Below, one piece after another: positions 38,896 through 50,200 of a stretch of DNA of 64,000 nt (position 1 is the first letter of the stretch; the number at the start of each line of letters is the position of its first letter). Both the position numbers and the translations under genes were made by a program. Source of the stretch: Kazachstania africana CBS 2517 (lineage: Eukaryota > Ascomycota > Saccharomycetes > Saccharomycetales > Saccharomycetaceae); NCBI RefSeq assembly GCF_000304475.1, contig NC_018942.1:372001-436000 (forward strand), written 5' to 3'. Under the pieces are notes generated by a model. It saw only the letters and a list, made by a program, of their open reading frames with translations, was not told the DNA's origin and searched no databases.

Positions 38896-39367
38896 TACTT
38901 TAGATAGAAATTTCATGATTTAAATAGAATTATAGACACAATGAATATTCCTCATTTTGCTTAGTCTTGTATTTTTTTTGGTCAGGCTTGTTTGATACTC
39001 CTTCATCAAAGAAAACTGCACTTTTTTTAATGAATAGGTTTTTGCAGAAACCCAAATTAATTACATTTAGGCTAGGTGAGGAGGTAGTGATGTATGGCTT
39101 TACTCAAACATGTATTATCCGAAACAGAAATTGTTCGTTGTCAAGATATCAAGAGTCACAAATTACTCTTCATTTGTTTCAACTGTCAATTTCGTGCCCC
39201 CTTGCACAGTCAAAAAAAAGTTAAAACGAGCACAAATACAGTCCTGTTGAGTCAGTATAGTTATAGGGTTCGTGTACTCAGGACACTCTGAGGATTAGAA
39301 AATAAGTGTTATTAATTAGCGAGACATACAAAGGAATCCGTTCACCTTCTAAAATTCAACAAAGAAT
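38896..39367. other. Intergenic region BTN2 to tRNA-Ala
   Basis: No gene was recognised. Short frames near 38967-39291 lack support. An AT-rich stretch precedes the tRNA. Confidence 0.5.
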
Positions 39368-39440
39368 GGGCGTGTGGCGTAGTTGGTAGCGCGCTCCCTT
39401 AGCATGGGAGAGGTCTTCGGTTCGATTCCGGACTCGTCCA
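39368..39440 (+). tRNA. tRNA-Ala (AGC)
   Basis: The 73-base cloverleaf starts GGGCGTGTGGCGTAGTTGG (A box) and has anticodon AGC in CCCTTAGCATGGG. The B box is GGTTCGATTCC, and the G3:U70 acceptor pair is the alanine identity element. There is no intron. A T-rich terminator follows at about 39445. It is nearly identical to the yeast tRNA-Ala(AGC). Confidence 0.97.
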
Positions 39441-40403
39441 ATTAATTTTTTTATTTTTTCATTTTTCCATTATTAAAGGAAGCAAAATTCATCATCACAT
39501 TATCCTTTTGACAGAACCGACAATGTCCCATTCAATGTAAGACCCTCTTTTTTTATCCGCATTTTGATATATTCACTCTCTGCTGCAAGTGAGGGTAAAT
39601 GGTAGCAGCATGGTTTGTTTTTTTGCCAAGAAAATAATAGCGGTAAAAATATTTCGAAATAATCGTCATATTTCGACGTAGCCGACCTCGAACCCACGGA
39701 CTGCTAAAAAAAGAATTAAACCTAAGTCTCATTTTCTAACCCTCTTGGTTCCCCCCCCCACCAAAGTTACTATTTTTCTATGAACTACAAGAGGGGTTTT
39801 TTTATGTGTCTTTATGCACTCAATATTAAAGCACCTGGGACTTAAAGTGAATGCTATGTAAATTTAATCCAATTTTATTTTAAGTCTCCCTCTACGTTAA
39901 TTTCTGAAGAAATTTTCCTCTTCAGGAAGCGGTGGAACATCCGGTTCCGAAAATTCTTAATTTCTTGCTCGAAGGGGTTGTAAAAACATTTGATGTTGTC
40001 TGCAACAAATTTTGGAAAGCAATTTTTAGTTAATTTACTAATCATTTATAGCATTCAATCAGTTCATATGTACTTGAATTAAGGAGCTTGTGTGGCGGTA
40101 TTTATTCATTGATAGTATTAAATTAATATATTAATCAATAAAGTACTTTTAGTCAAATTTCAATCGTGTTTTTTATCCTTTGATATTGCCTTCCATTGTT
40201 TGGATTCATACAGAAAAAGACTATACTGTCATTCTCGAACCAATTTTAAACTTAAAAGAGTCTTTTCAGCTCTCTCTATTTTATCATATTGAATAATTGC
40301 TATCGTTTTCTCCCACATTATTGTATTAATACTAATATTGGCCATCAGGGCTATTTAATTTAACTCATCAATTTCGCATTTTCGAGCCGTTTTTTTGACA
40401 GGA
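39441..40403. other. Intergenic region tRNA-Ala to KRE6/SKN1
   Basis: A tRNA-T-arm-like string, on the minus strand GGTTCGAGGTC, lies at about 39684-39694 but no full tRNA folds around it. A C9 run is at about 39752. There is otherwise no recognised gene. Confidence 0.5.
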
Positions 40404-42548
40404 ATGCCATTGAGAAACCTAACAAGTGAGTTCATTCATAGCAGTGAGAGTAACAGTGATAGCCAAGAACAACTCACAGAAAGTTACACTCCTTCATTCG
40501 TAGCAGAATTTTCAAATGATGACGACACTTATAGTAATAATGATGCTAATAATTTAGATAACCCATTCCTGGAAAGCACGGAAAGTGTTAATCCAGAAGC
40601 ACAGCATTTATTACAGGAAAGCTCTCGGGACAGTTCTAACTCAAAATTGCGTGTTGTCAATGAAAGGAAAGTTCCAAATTCGTACGACTATAACGGGTAC
40701 TATAGAATTAATAGTCAAAGTAATGAAAATAATGATGCTGATAATATTCTCAAAAAATATAAGAACACTAGCGGTAATAATAATGGTGGTTCACTACAAT
40801 CTCCTAATTTCTCCATATCCGAGAGTCTAATTCAGGAACCAAAACCATTTGATCGCTATCCGAAATTCAACATAGTGCCAAAGAACAGAAATGGTTTGCC
40901 TAGCACTAATTCTTCGTCTTCTTCCTCAAATTTTCTGGCAGGCACAGCAGACTTTTCGCCTTTTGGTGGATATCCAGCAACTTCTTTTCCACTTTCAATG
41001 GACGAGAAAGAAGATGATGATCATATACATAATCCTGATTTGGAGGAAGAGTCAAGGCTAGACAAGAGGCGATTTTTATATGATATGAGGCATATGGATT
41101 TACGATCCTTTCTGGGCCTGGTTGGTGTACTAACTTTATTCCTCGGTGGTTTGGCCTTGTTTGTAGTGTTACCAGCTTTAACATTTACTGACGCAATTCA
41201 TAGAACAGGGACTACCTATGAGTATGTGGAAGTACTGACGGAATACCAATATCCAACATTACAAGCCATAAGAACTAATCTAGTTGATCCAGACACTCCA
41301 TCAGACGCTAAGACAATAACAGCTAAAGATGGTTCCACATGGAAACTTGTATTTTCTGATGAGTTTAATGCAGAAGGTAGAACTTTTTATGCTGGCGATG
41401 ACCAATTTTGGACCGCCCCAGATTTCCATTATGCAGCAACAGCTGATCTGGAATGGTATACCCCAGATGCTGTCACCACTAAAGAAGGTACAGTTAAACT
41501 TAGAATGGATGCTTTCAGAAACCATGACCTCTATTATAGATCAGGTATGTTACAAAGTTGGAATAAGTTATGTTTCACTCAAGGAAGCTTAAAAATATCA
41601 GCAAATTTACCGAATTATGGTAGCGTTTCTGGTTTATGGCCTGGTCTTTGGACAATGGGAAATCTAGGAAGACCTGGCTACATGGCTACTACTGATGGTG
41701 TTTGGCCTTATAGCTATGATAGTTGTGATGCTGGCATCACACCAAATCAGAGTTCACCAGATGGTATATCTTATCTACCGGGTCAAAGGTTAAGCGCTTG
41801 CACTTGTGATGGTGAAGATCATCCAAATCCTGGCACTGGTAGAGGTGCTCCCGAAATTGATTTGATTGAGGCTGAGGCTGATACCGTTTTAAAAGTGGGC
41901 GTTGCTTCCCAATCGTTACAAATCGCGCCATTTGATATTTGGTACATCCCTGATTATAGTTTCATAGAAATTTACAATTTTTCTACAACAGTAATGAATT
42001 CATATTGTGGCGGACCATATCAACAAGCTGTTTCCGCTGTTTCCACATTAAATGTAACCTGGTACGAATTTGGGAAAGATTCAGGATCATTTCAGGTATA
42101 TGGCCTTGAATATCTTAATGATGATGTCAACGGTTATGTTCGTTGGTTTGTAGGAGAAAAGCCAACTTTTACCTTATATGCAAGTGCATTGCATCCAAAT
42201 GGAAATATTGGTTGGAGAAGAATTAGTAAAGAACCTATGTCAATTATAATGAACATGGGTATTTCCAATAACTGGGCTTACATTGACTGGCAGATGATAT
42301 TCTTCCCAGTTTCTATGTCTGTCGACTATGTTCGACTCTATCAGCCAAGTAATGCAATCTCGGTGACCTGTGATCCTGATGACTATCCGACCTACGATTA
42401 CATAATGGGCCATCCGTTAGCATATAACAATCCAAATTTAACGTTATGGAAAGATGCAAACTATTCGCAACCAAAAAACTCATTAACAGGCGGCTGTTCA
42501 AGTTCTAACTTCACCTCAAAATCAAAAAAATCTAAATTGCCCTTTTAA
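40404..42548 (+). CDS. Beta-1,6-glucan synthesis protein, Kre6/Skn1 family (GH16)
   Basis: The ATG at 40404 gives 714 residues, starting MPLRNLTSEF like S. cerevisiae Kre6; an upstream TTG is ignored. A cytosolic Ser/Asn-rich tail with FSPFGGYPATSFPLSMDEKE precedes one membrane helix (about 235-258, GVLTLFLGGLALFVVLPAL). A lumenal GH16-type domain follows with SGLWPGLWTMGNLGRPGY and the catalytic-type motif GAPEIDLIEAEAD. These type II proteins act in the ER/Golgi and are required for cell-wall beta-1,6-glucan. Order after BTN2 matches YGR143W (SKN1), while the N-terminus looks more like KRE6. The two are genome-duplication paralogues, so either name is possible and this copy may serve both roles. 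Confidence 0.95.
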   Translation: MPLRNLTSEFIHSSESNSDSQEQLTESYTPSFVAEFSNDDDTYSNNDANNLDNPFLESTESVNPEAQHLLQESSRDSSNSKLRVVNERKVPNSYDYNGYYRINSQSNENNDADNILKKYKNTSGNNNGGSLQSPNFSISESLIQEPKPFDRYPKFNIVPKNRNGLPSTNSSSSSSNFLAGTADFSPFGGYPATSFPLSMDEKEDDDHIHNPDLEEESRLDKRRFLYDMRHMDLRSFLGLVGVLTLFLGGLALFVVLPALTFTDAIHRTGTTYEYVEVLTEYQYPTLQAIRTNLVDPDTPSDAKTITAKDGSTWKLVFSDEFNAEGRTFYAGDDQFWTAPDFHYAATADLEWYTPDAVTTKEGTVKLRMDAFRNHDLYYRSGMLQSWNKLCFTQGSLKISANLPNYGSVSGLWPGLWTMGNLGRPGYMATTDGVWPYSYDSCDAGITPNQSSPDGISYLPGQRLSACTCDGEDHPNPGTGRGAPEIDLIEAEADTVLKVGVASQSLQIAPFDIWYIPDYSFIEIYNFSTTVMNSYCGGPYQQAVSAVSTLNVTWYEFGKDSGSFQVYGLEYLNDDVNGYVRWFVGEKPTFTLYASALHPNGNIGWRRISKEPMSIIMNMGISNNWAYIDWQMIFFPVSMSVDYVRLYQPSNAISVTCDPDDYPTYDYIMGHPLAYNNPNLTLWKDANYSQPKNSLTGGCSSSNFTSKSKKSKLPF

Positions 42549-42808
42549 ATTAATATCCTCGGTGCATGTATTTATATTCGTTTATCATTGATTTTTATTT
42601 ATCTTTTTCAAACTTCATTTCAGTACACAACTTTTTTTGACGTTTTCGTCATAAAAGGTGTTCATAGGCAATAGTATATAATAAGACATTTCTATTTCAC
42701 TCTTTTCTTTCATTTTCTTGGCTTCTTTCACATACCGAATGGGTATATACCTTGCTAATTTTCTTGGTTATTGCATTAATAATGAATCATCTGTCCAAAA
42801 AAATTAAA

Positions 42809-42880
42809 TGAGCGATACGAGAATCGAACCCGTGTCTCCACCTTGGAAGGGTGGAATGATAACCACTACACTAATCGCCC
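42809..42880 (-). tRNA. tRNA-Gly (TCC)
   Basis: The minus strand reads GGGCGATTAGTGTAGTGG at the 5' end. It has anticodon TCC in CCCTTCCAAGGTGG, B box GGTTCGATTC and ends TATCGCTCA: 72 bases, no intron. A T-rich stretch (TTTAATTTTTTT) follows downstream. It matches the yeast tRNA-Gly(UCC) pattern and sits between the YGR and YGL gene blocks. Confidence 0.97.
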
Positions 42881-44239
42881 TTCGTTACTTGAAGAAAGAA
42901 TCCTGCCATATATCTTTGGCGATATGAAATATCTTGTTGACTGTTAATAGCATCTTGACTGTATCCAATTGTTACAAATGTCGACTTCTGTTTGATTTAT
43001 TTAAGCCTATTTCTCATGTATATAAGAGTTAGCTCTTCAACTGCAAAAAATTGTGTCAAGGCATACAATGATTTTGAAGCCATTCTTAAGGTGAATACAC
43101 AATATAACAATTCTGAACTCACATAAGCGATAGGTACAGATCATGGGGCAACAATTGCCAAGATAAAAAAGAAGACTACGAAAACTTTCTCTGAGCAATG
43201 CGTGGCGCTGCCATAAGTCGAATGTTAAAAAACGTTTTGAAAGGACATAGAATCGTTGTGAGTTGGAGTTTTGCTTTGATTGAATACCTTTCTAATCGTT
43301 CAGAGGCTTTGTGTATAAGTTGTAATAAAAAATCGTCTCTTGGTACATAAAATAATCTAAATAAAATACTATACATAAACTAAGACTGCAGTCAATTACC
43401 AAACTATTTCTGTTGTAAAAATATCTGATGTTCATGTTTTTGAAATTCAAGAATCATAGTTTGAATTGTTCGGTTGAGGTTCTAGCGTCGAGCAAATTTT
43501 CACTACTGCTTCTTTCCTTTTGAGCTGAAATTTAAGCAACATTGGTATATTAGGAAGTTCTCCCTCCATATTGCATTTCATAACTAATGATTTTGTCACA
43601 GGTCGACTAATTTAGTAAGTGGCTCCACAAAACCGTTCTTCTAGGTATCCATATCGTAGAAGCCACCTTTTTGTCAGTTTTGCGAATTAAGAGTCAGTAA
43701 TTAAGCATCAGGACAATATCTGACTAAAAGGAAAGAATTATCTAACGCTAATAGCTTATAAGTTGACGAGTTAAAAAAATCTCAAAGGAGACAGCTCTAG
43801 TCGATTGAAGTCGCATGACCCTAGCAAATTTCAATTTTACGAGCTCTAGTACTAGAATAATCCGTGACAACTGTCTAATCTTTCCTTCTTTAAGCATGGG
43901 CTGCAACATGATACTGTATTCAAATCTTCTATTGTGCGATGAGCTAACTAACATTCATTCCCAAACTGTATCTAATGCCTCACCACTTCGACAACATAAT
44001 GAGCAGCATGATGCAGCATATTTGAATGATACAAATGCGAAACTTTGACCACTGAATCGACAACTCACTTATAAATGCTTGTCCTCTTCTTTATTACCAT
44101 ATCACGTTCACGATCTCGAGCAACACGCTGCCTCAAATTTAGTACGCGAACTCAGTTAATTAAAAAATGATTGTTCAAAAAACGTAAACAAACCAAATGA
44201 TCCTCATCTAGCTTTAGGGCATCTCACCCATATTTTACC
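42881..44239. other. Intergenic region tRNA-Gly to SPC105
   Basis: This 1.36 kb region has no recognised gene; the short frames have no family features. A forkhead-type GTAAACAA at 44184-44191, 49 bases before the SPC105 ATG, could be a cell-cycle control site. Confidence 0.5.
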
Positions 44240-46897
44240 ATGTTTAGTCAATCAAAGGATGATAATACTCAGAATAATTCCAATCATGGTGTCCCGACAA
44301 AAGGGATTTTAAAACAATCCTCCAGTCAAATAACGGATCCTTTTTCTTCTTTTACAATACCCAGTAGCCAGATCAACTTCCCAAGCCAAATAATGAGCCG
44401 AACAGAGATTTTGGATAAAAATAATACTACTTCCAGGATAAATACAAGAGATTTACAAAGTAAAGCTAATAGGAGAGTCTCTTTCGCTCCAGATGTTACT
44501 TTACATAGTTTTGATTTTGTAGCGGGTTCCACTAAAGCCCCGCCAAGTGGTAAGACAGAGGAAGCTGGCACTATCAACGTCAGTTCTGCGGATAATTTCA
44601 CCACCATCAATACTATTGAAAATGATGAAGGGTCGGATATGGAACTCACACAGCCAATACCTAAGGATTTGTTGTACACAAAAGAACAGAGAGCTGAAGT
44701 TGATGAAAATTCAGAATCAAAGGATAGGAATGGCGGAACTACCAGGACCGTAAGTTCTCAAAATGTAGGGGATCAAACGATGGATTTTACTATGATGAAT
44801 GAGCGTTTGTCGCCTATTTTACCGTTCAATGATCCTGAAAGATCAGATACTGATAAAAGTAGCAGGGGCGTGCACCAACAGTCAGAGGTCACTAATCAAA
44901 AAGCAGAGGATGAAGAATTTGAGAAAAAAACCTATGCGGTAGTTATACAAGAGGAACCTATGGAGTTTACACAGCTTAATATACATGAGTCATCTGTACA
45001 AGATCGGCTTGTATCGACCTTGGATCAAGATTCTGATTTACATAATGATGAGGAGGCTATGGAGCTTACTCAAGTGCAGCCCAACCAGCAGTTGAAGTTT
45101 TCTGATGAGGATGGAACAGGCACGCAAATGGAGTTAACAACAGTATTCAATAATACAAAATATGTACCCACCATCACACAGAGGGCTAAAAATACTGGGG
45201 TATTAATCGCTAGCGAAAACAAATATTCTAAAATCAATCAAAAGGAAGCTACATTTATACAAGCATTACCAGAACACAATACTACATACGTCCAAAGCGG
45301 CAGTAAGAAGCGTCGGTTAAACGACGATGTTACTGATTCGGCGATTGATTTCACATTAAATATAGATGAAGAAATGGAACTAACAGGTATGGAAAAAATG
45401 TCTCCAGTTAAGCTTAATAAGTACAATGGTACCACAACTGAGCGTTTGAGAACTGAAGAATCGCTAAGTCAAGAATCACAACCCGTTGAAACCATAATTA
45501 CCACTGAGAAGTACTCTCTAAGACAATTCATAGACGAAATTGGTGCAGAATATAATCCAGATACGAATACATCAAATGCATTGCCCAGTTATATTGAGTT
45601 GTCTGGGCTAGAACCATCTGAAACAGATTTCTTTCATACTGGAAAGTTAGTCTTAGCTCTATACGATGAAATTCCAGTACTTCAAATGAACTCTTTCATT
45701 AGTAAGGAGTTGTTTCGAATGAATGAGCAGTCAAAACAGTATTTAGAAGATTTTGAAAAGCAACTGAGCTCTTCTAATTCTCAACCTTTTCTGCTAAAAA
45801 AATATTTCACATCAGCAGGAGACGATAAAAAAAGTCTGATACAACAACTTCAAGTAATAATGCTCTTCTCTAAATTGAAAGCTAAAAAATTATGGTTTAA
45901 TTGGCAATTATCGCAGCTTTCGAACTTAAAAAATGTTCTTGAAGAAAATCTTACCCTTTTAATCACAGATTATAAGAAAGTGCAAGATTTATGTGAGGTA
46001 GCACTGAAGATTAGGATAAGAACAGAGAATATTCGAGACTTGGTTCAAAAAGAGATAACTCTTTTAAAAGAATCTCCAGATAGTTCAAATATTCAAGAAT
46101 TATCATTGGAGAACAAAATCCAACTACAGCGCTTCAAAATTGAATTGAAAAAACACCAACTAACTGCTGCAAATTTGCCGGAACTACTCAAACAAAAGAG
46201 CACATTGAACAATCAAATACAGCAAATCTCAAAGGATATCAAGAAGGTCCTAATTAATCAACAGCTGATAAAGCAGGAAGGAAATGTTTCTATTGCTGAG
46301 GGATCAAAAATTGGTGTATTAACTTCGGAAATGGATCTACTACAAAATCTTCTCGGAATTGAAACCCTTAAATTTGAGAAGTCCTTGATGACAGTAAGAT
46401 TCTCGCACTTTCGTGACGTAGAGATTGTAATAAACTTAGAAAAGAGCAAAGAAACATGTTTCACTGTTGTAGGGCGTATGGAAGAGGCTAGATTTTTTGA
46501 TCATATAATAAAACGCTTAATAGCGGAAACAGATGCGGACTTTGGTATAGGATATGTATTCCAAATCCTTTTAAATGTCAGAAAACTTGTTCCACTGGTT
46601 AAGCAATTGAAATTAGTTGGTAGATTATATCCTGTTACCATGTTGACTGAGGGTAAACATACGATAATAGAAATTGAAGATTACAACTTTGAGACAAATA
46701 CAATTGTGCTTTACAGAATTACGTTTGAAAATTTCAAAAAAATCGTAAATTCTTCTGACACTAAAGTTGATGTGTTGGCCAAGGTTATACAAGGAAAAGA
46801 GACTACTGTAGACGAACTTTATTCACGAATGGCTGTGAAAAATCGAAATGTATTACCTTGGTTTAATGAACTCCGCCTTACTATTCGCATGATATGA
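44240..46897 (+). CDS. SPC105: Outer kinetochore scaffold Spc105 (KNL1)
   Basis: This is an 885-residue protein (S. cerevisiae about 917). Near the N-terminus are the PP1-binding motifs GILK (about 22-25) and RVSF (79-82). A series of MELT-like repeats follows, including MELTQP at 134, then MDFTMM, MEFTQL, MELTQV, MELTTV, IDFTLN and MELTGM. When phosphorylated by Mps1 these recruit Bub3-Bub1. The C-terminal half has a coiled coil (about 540-690) and an RWD region that binds Kre28 and the MIND complex. It acts at the microtubule interface as a spindle-checkpoint platform. Position before NUP145 matches YGL093W. Confidence 0.96.
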   Translation: MFSQSKDDNTQNNSNHGVPTKGILKQSSSQITDPFSSFTIPSSQINFPSQIMSRTEILDKNNTTSRINTRDLQSKANRRVSFAPDVTLHSFDFVAGSTKAPPSGKTEEAGTINVSSADNFTTINTIENDEGSDMELTQPIPKDLLYTKEQRAEVDENSESKDRNGGTTRTVSSQNVGDQTMDFTMMNERLSPILPFNDPERSDTDKSSRGVHQQSEVTNQKAEDEEFEKKTYAVVIQEEPMEFTQLNIHESSVQDRLVSTLDQDSDLHNDEEAMELTQVQPNQQLKFSDEDGTGTQMELTTVFNNTKYVPTITQRAKNTGVLIASENKYSKINQKEATFIQALPEHNTTYVQSGSKKRRLNDDVTDSAIDFTLNIDEEMELTGMEKMSPVKLNKYNGTTTERLRTEESLSQESQPVETIITTEKYSLRQFIDEIGAEYNPDTNTSNALPSYIELSGLEPSETDFFHTGKLVLALYDEIPVLQMNSFISKELFRMNEQSKQYLEDFEKQLSSSNSQPFLLKKYFTSAGDDKKSLIQQLQVIMLFSKLKAKKLWFNWQLSQLSNLKNVLEENLTLLITDYKKVQDLCEVALKIRIRTENIRDLVQKEITLLKESPDSSNIQELSLENKIQLQRFKIELKKHQLTAANLPELLKQKSTLNNQIQQISKDIKKVLINQQLIKQEGNVSIAEGSKIGVLTSEMDLLQNLLGIETLKFEKSLMTVRFSHFRDVEIVINLEKSKETCFTVVGRMEEARFFDHIIKRLIAETDADFGIGYVFQILLNVRKLVPLVKQLKLVGRLYPVTMLTEGKHTIIEIEDYNFETNTIVLYRITFENFKKIVNSSDTKVDVLAKVIQGKETTVDELYSRMAVKNRNVLPWFNELRLTIRMI

Positions 46898-47202
46898 AAC
46901 CATTTCCTTCATATATAAGCATATACTTCCTTTAATCCCTGTGAATCACTACTTATTCAAAAAGATAACAACTGTGTATGTTTTCTGTATAATTCATGTC
47001 CATATAGCTTGTAATATTGATCTTTTTTTTTGGCTCCGCTATAAAAAATTTTTGGTCGATCAACAAAAGTTCGATTAAATAACTATAAAATATCAATCAA
47101 AGGAAAACTCATCGAGCTAAAAACAAGTGGCGTCAAGAAACAATTGCCACAGATTGAGAGACAAACAGTACTGGCAATCTTGCAAAGGATATTTGCTTCA
47201 TT
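46898..47202. other. Intergenic region SPC105 to NUP145
   Basis: This is a short AT-rich promoter region with a T-run near 47022 and a TATAAAAAA-like box near 47040. Nothing else was seen. Confidence 0.5.
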
Positions 47203-50200
47203 ATGTTTAATAGAAGTACAGCAGGCTCGTCTTTATTTGGGAATGCGAATACATCGACCCCAACCTCGGCACCAGCACTAACTAATAATACCCAATTTCC
47301 TCAGAAACAGGGTACGTTATTTGGTAACACGAGTGCCAATTTAGGAACCTCCACACCAAGCCCCTCTAATACTCTTTTTGCTAATCCCGGTTCTAATATT
47401 AACCAACAAACTACTCAAACTGGAGGAAGTTCATTGGGCAGCAAACCAGCAAATAATAACCTTTTCGGGAATACTGTAGGACAAGCAGGCTCTGCTCCCT
47501 CTAGTGGATCCTTGTTTGGTAATTCGACCAGTGCGACTACCGGCGGTTTATTTGGCAAGTCCACTCCAACAGCTCCTGCAGTTGTACCTTCAAACAGTTT
47601 GTTCGGAAGCAAACCTACTACTGTTCCAGCCTCAAGTTCAGTTGGTGGAATGTTTGGGAACTCTGGTATAAATGCGGGGGGAAGTACCTTATCATCTGGT
47701 AAGCCCACATTAGGAACAAGCTTGTTTGGTTCTTCAAATCCCTCTAATTTGTTCGGTAACAAACAATCTAATACTGCTAATAGTGGACTGTTTGGCAACC
47801 CAATTACCGCATTCGGACATCAAACTAATACTATGGAGGCGCAAATGAATTCTAATCCTTATGGACTCAACGTAAATAATGTAACAACAAATGTATCTAA
47901 TATGCCATCATCCATAACTGAAAATATCAGCAAAAAGACGGTCACGAACTCTGAATCTCTTTCTGTGACGTCAATCCCTTCCAGTGACACAAAAAGATCT
48001 TTCTCCTTCTCGTCAGTAGCTTCCAACAACATTGCATCGCCTCCTGTTTCCGTCGTTTCACATTCCAGTTTATTCAATGATTTGAGATCACGACTAAACT
48101 CTGGTATGGATACTTCTGTGAAGGGCATCTTTTCTTCATCGCATACACCTTGGGAAGGGGCGGAACATAATTCTTCTGCTTTGAATGGCAGTACTTCTAA
48201 TGACTTTTCTTTCACCGTGGCAAATAAAAACAAATCTGTGAAGGATTTATCCTCCTTCTCTAATAGCAAGGGTGTGACGGAGCTGCGTAGATTGAAAATT
48301 GACTCTGACAGAAGTGCTGCCAAGAAGCTGAAACTACTTTCAGGTAAGTCGGTTCCTACAAAAGAACAAACGCCCGAATCTCACAGGAATGAGGTGGAAG
48401 AAGGTAATGACATTAAAGGTGTTGAAAATACACCAATAATCGTGGAGGACGAAAAGGGTGACAAGGAGGAAGAAAATATAGAAGAACAAGGACAAGATTA
48501 TGATGAGAAGAGTTCATTAAACTACTGGTGTTCCCCATCCCCAGAGCAATTAGTCAGTTTATCAATAAAGCAGCTAACAGCAGTCCCAAATTTTGTTGTT
48601 GGTAGAAAGGGTTATGGTTGTATTACTTTCAATTATGATGTTGATCTTACTCCTTTTGCTAATGATATTAAAAAGGAACTTTTTCATAATGTTATAGTTT
48701 TCCGCACACCAAGAACAGTTGAAGTTTATCCTGAAGGATCTATAAAGCCACCTGTTGGCTATGGATTGAATGTTCCGGCGACAATCACCCTAGAAAATGT
48801 TTATCCTGTTGATAAAAAAACAAAGCAACCTATCACAGACGATTCCAAGATAGAAGAGATACAATTTTTTGTTAGAAAATTAAAGGGTATGAGAGATATG
48901 GAATATATCTCATACAACCCTTTCGGCGGTATTTGGACCTTTAGAGTTGATCACTTCAGTGTTTGGGGTTTGGTTAATGATGAAGATATTGAAATAGACG
49001 AGGATGAAGTACATGCTGCTGATAGAGAGGAAATTGATATGGCCAATAGTACAGAGGCAAAGTTATTGGCATTGCAACAGAAAAGCTTTTCGGAATCTGC
49101 AGAAGCTGTGGATGACTATGACAGTCTTATTGTTGAAGAAAAGCAATACGAACCTGATGTAAATGAGGAAGACTTCGAGGCTTTACAAGTGGATCCTTCC
49201 TTGGATATATCAGATGATTGGGTTGAGCAATTGAGACTAGCAGGGTCCTCCTTACATTCTGTTTTTGCGCAATCTACTGCTACTATAAAACCAGACGCTG
49301 ATGAAAGGGCTCTTCTCTTTTCTAAGTTTAATGAAGATTTGGAAATTGAGAAAAAGATCAGGAAGGAAAGAAGGTTAACTAGTAAATATACTTTTGCAAA
49401 ATTCGATCAAGATTCTTCTTTACTTCTCAAGAAAATTGAAAAGGATACAGGGACTGAAGTCGTGAGATTACCAGTCAAACTGGAGAGTAGGTTGGTTCTT
49501 CATAAGGAAGCATTTGATAAGCGCATGAAGTTAGCTGCTATCGATCCTAGGAAGGCAAACTCATATCCAAAAGTGGTCAAGGACCTGTTAAAATTCAGTG
49601 ACGTTTTACCAGCAATCGCTGAAGATCCTGAGCTTATAGAGATTTGGAAGCTTTGTTCCACCCTATTTGATCCTGTTGAATTATCCCATCATATTACGAA
49701 CACTGTTACTAAAGAAACTCTCACCAAAAATAGAAGATATGACTTGTTATGCGAATGGCTGATAAACCAGATCAAGGATGAGATTCATTCTAAGATAAAT
49801 GGAACTGCAGACTTATTAGACAAAGTATTTTTATACTTAATGGTAAATGATATTCCATCCGCGACAAAAATAGCAATTGACTCGCAGAATGGTCACTTGG
49901 CCATCTTACTTACCTTCTTGGGATCTAACGATCCTCGTGTACGTGATTTGGCTTCCTTACAACTAACGACATGGAGAAGGACGGGTCAAAAAGTTGATTT
50001 GCAAATTTCTCGGATATACCAGCTGTTAAGCGGTTCTATCTTTGAAGGGGATTATGCTTTTTCAAACATGGTTGGTGAATTCAGTTGGCTGGCAGTTTTT
50101 TCATTAGGGTTGCTATATGGTAAGATTGATGAGAATTCTTTAGAAAATTTAGTTGCATCTGAATTATCGTTAGTTGAAAAACAAAATAATGACTTAGTCT

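Noticed and set aside
39948..39970. TTCCGAAAA string resembling CDEIII
   Set aside because: No CDEI at the right distance and the flank is not AT-rich enough.
47415..48323. Long minus-strand frames within NUP145
   Set aside because: Mirror frames of the repetitive FG region; no independent features.
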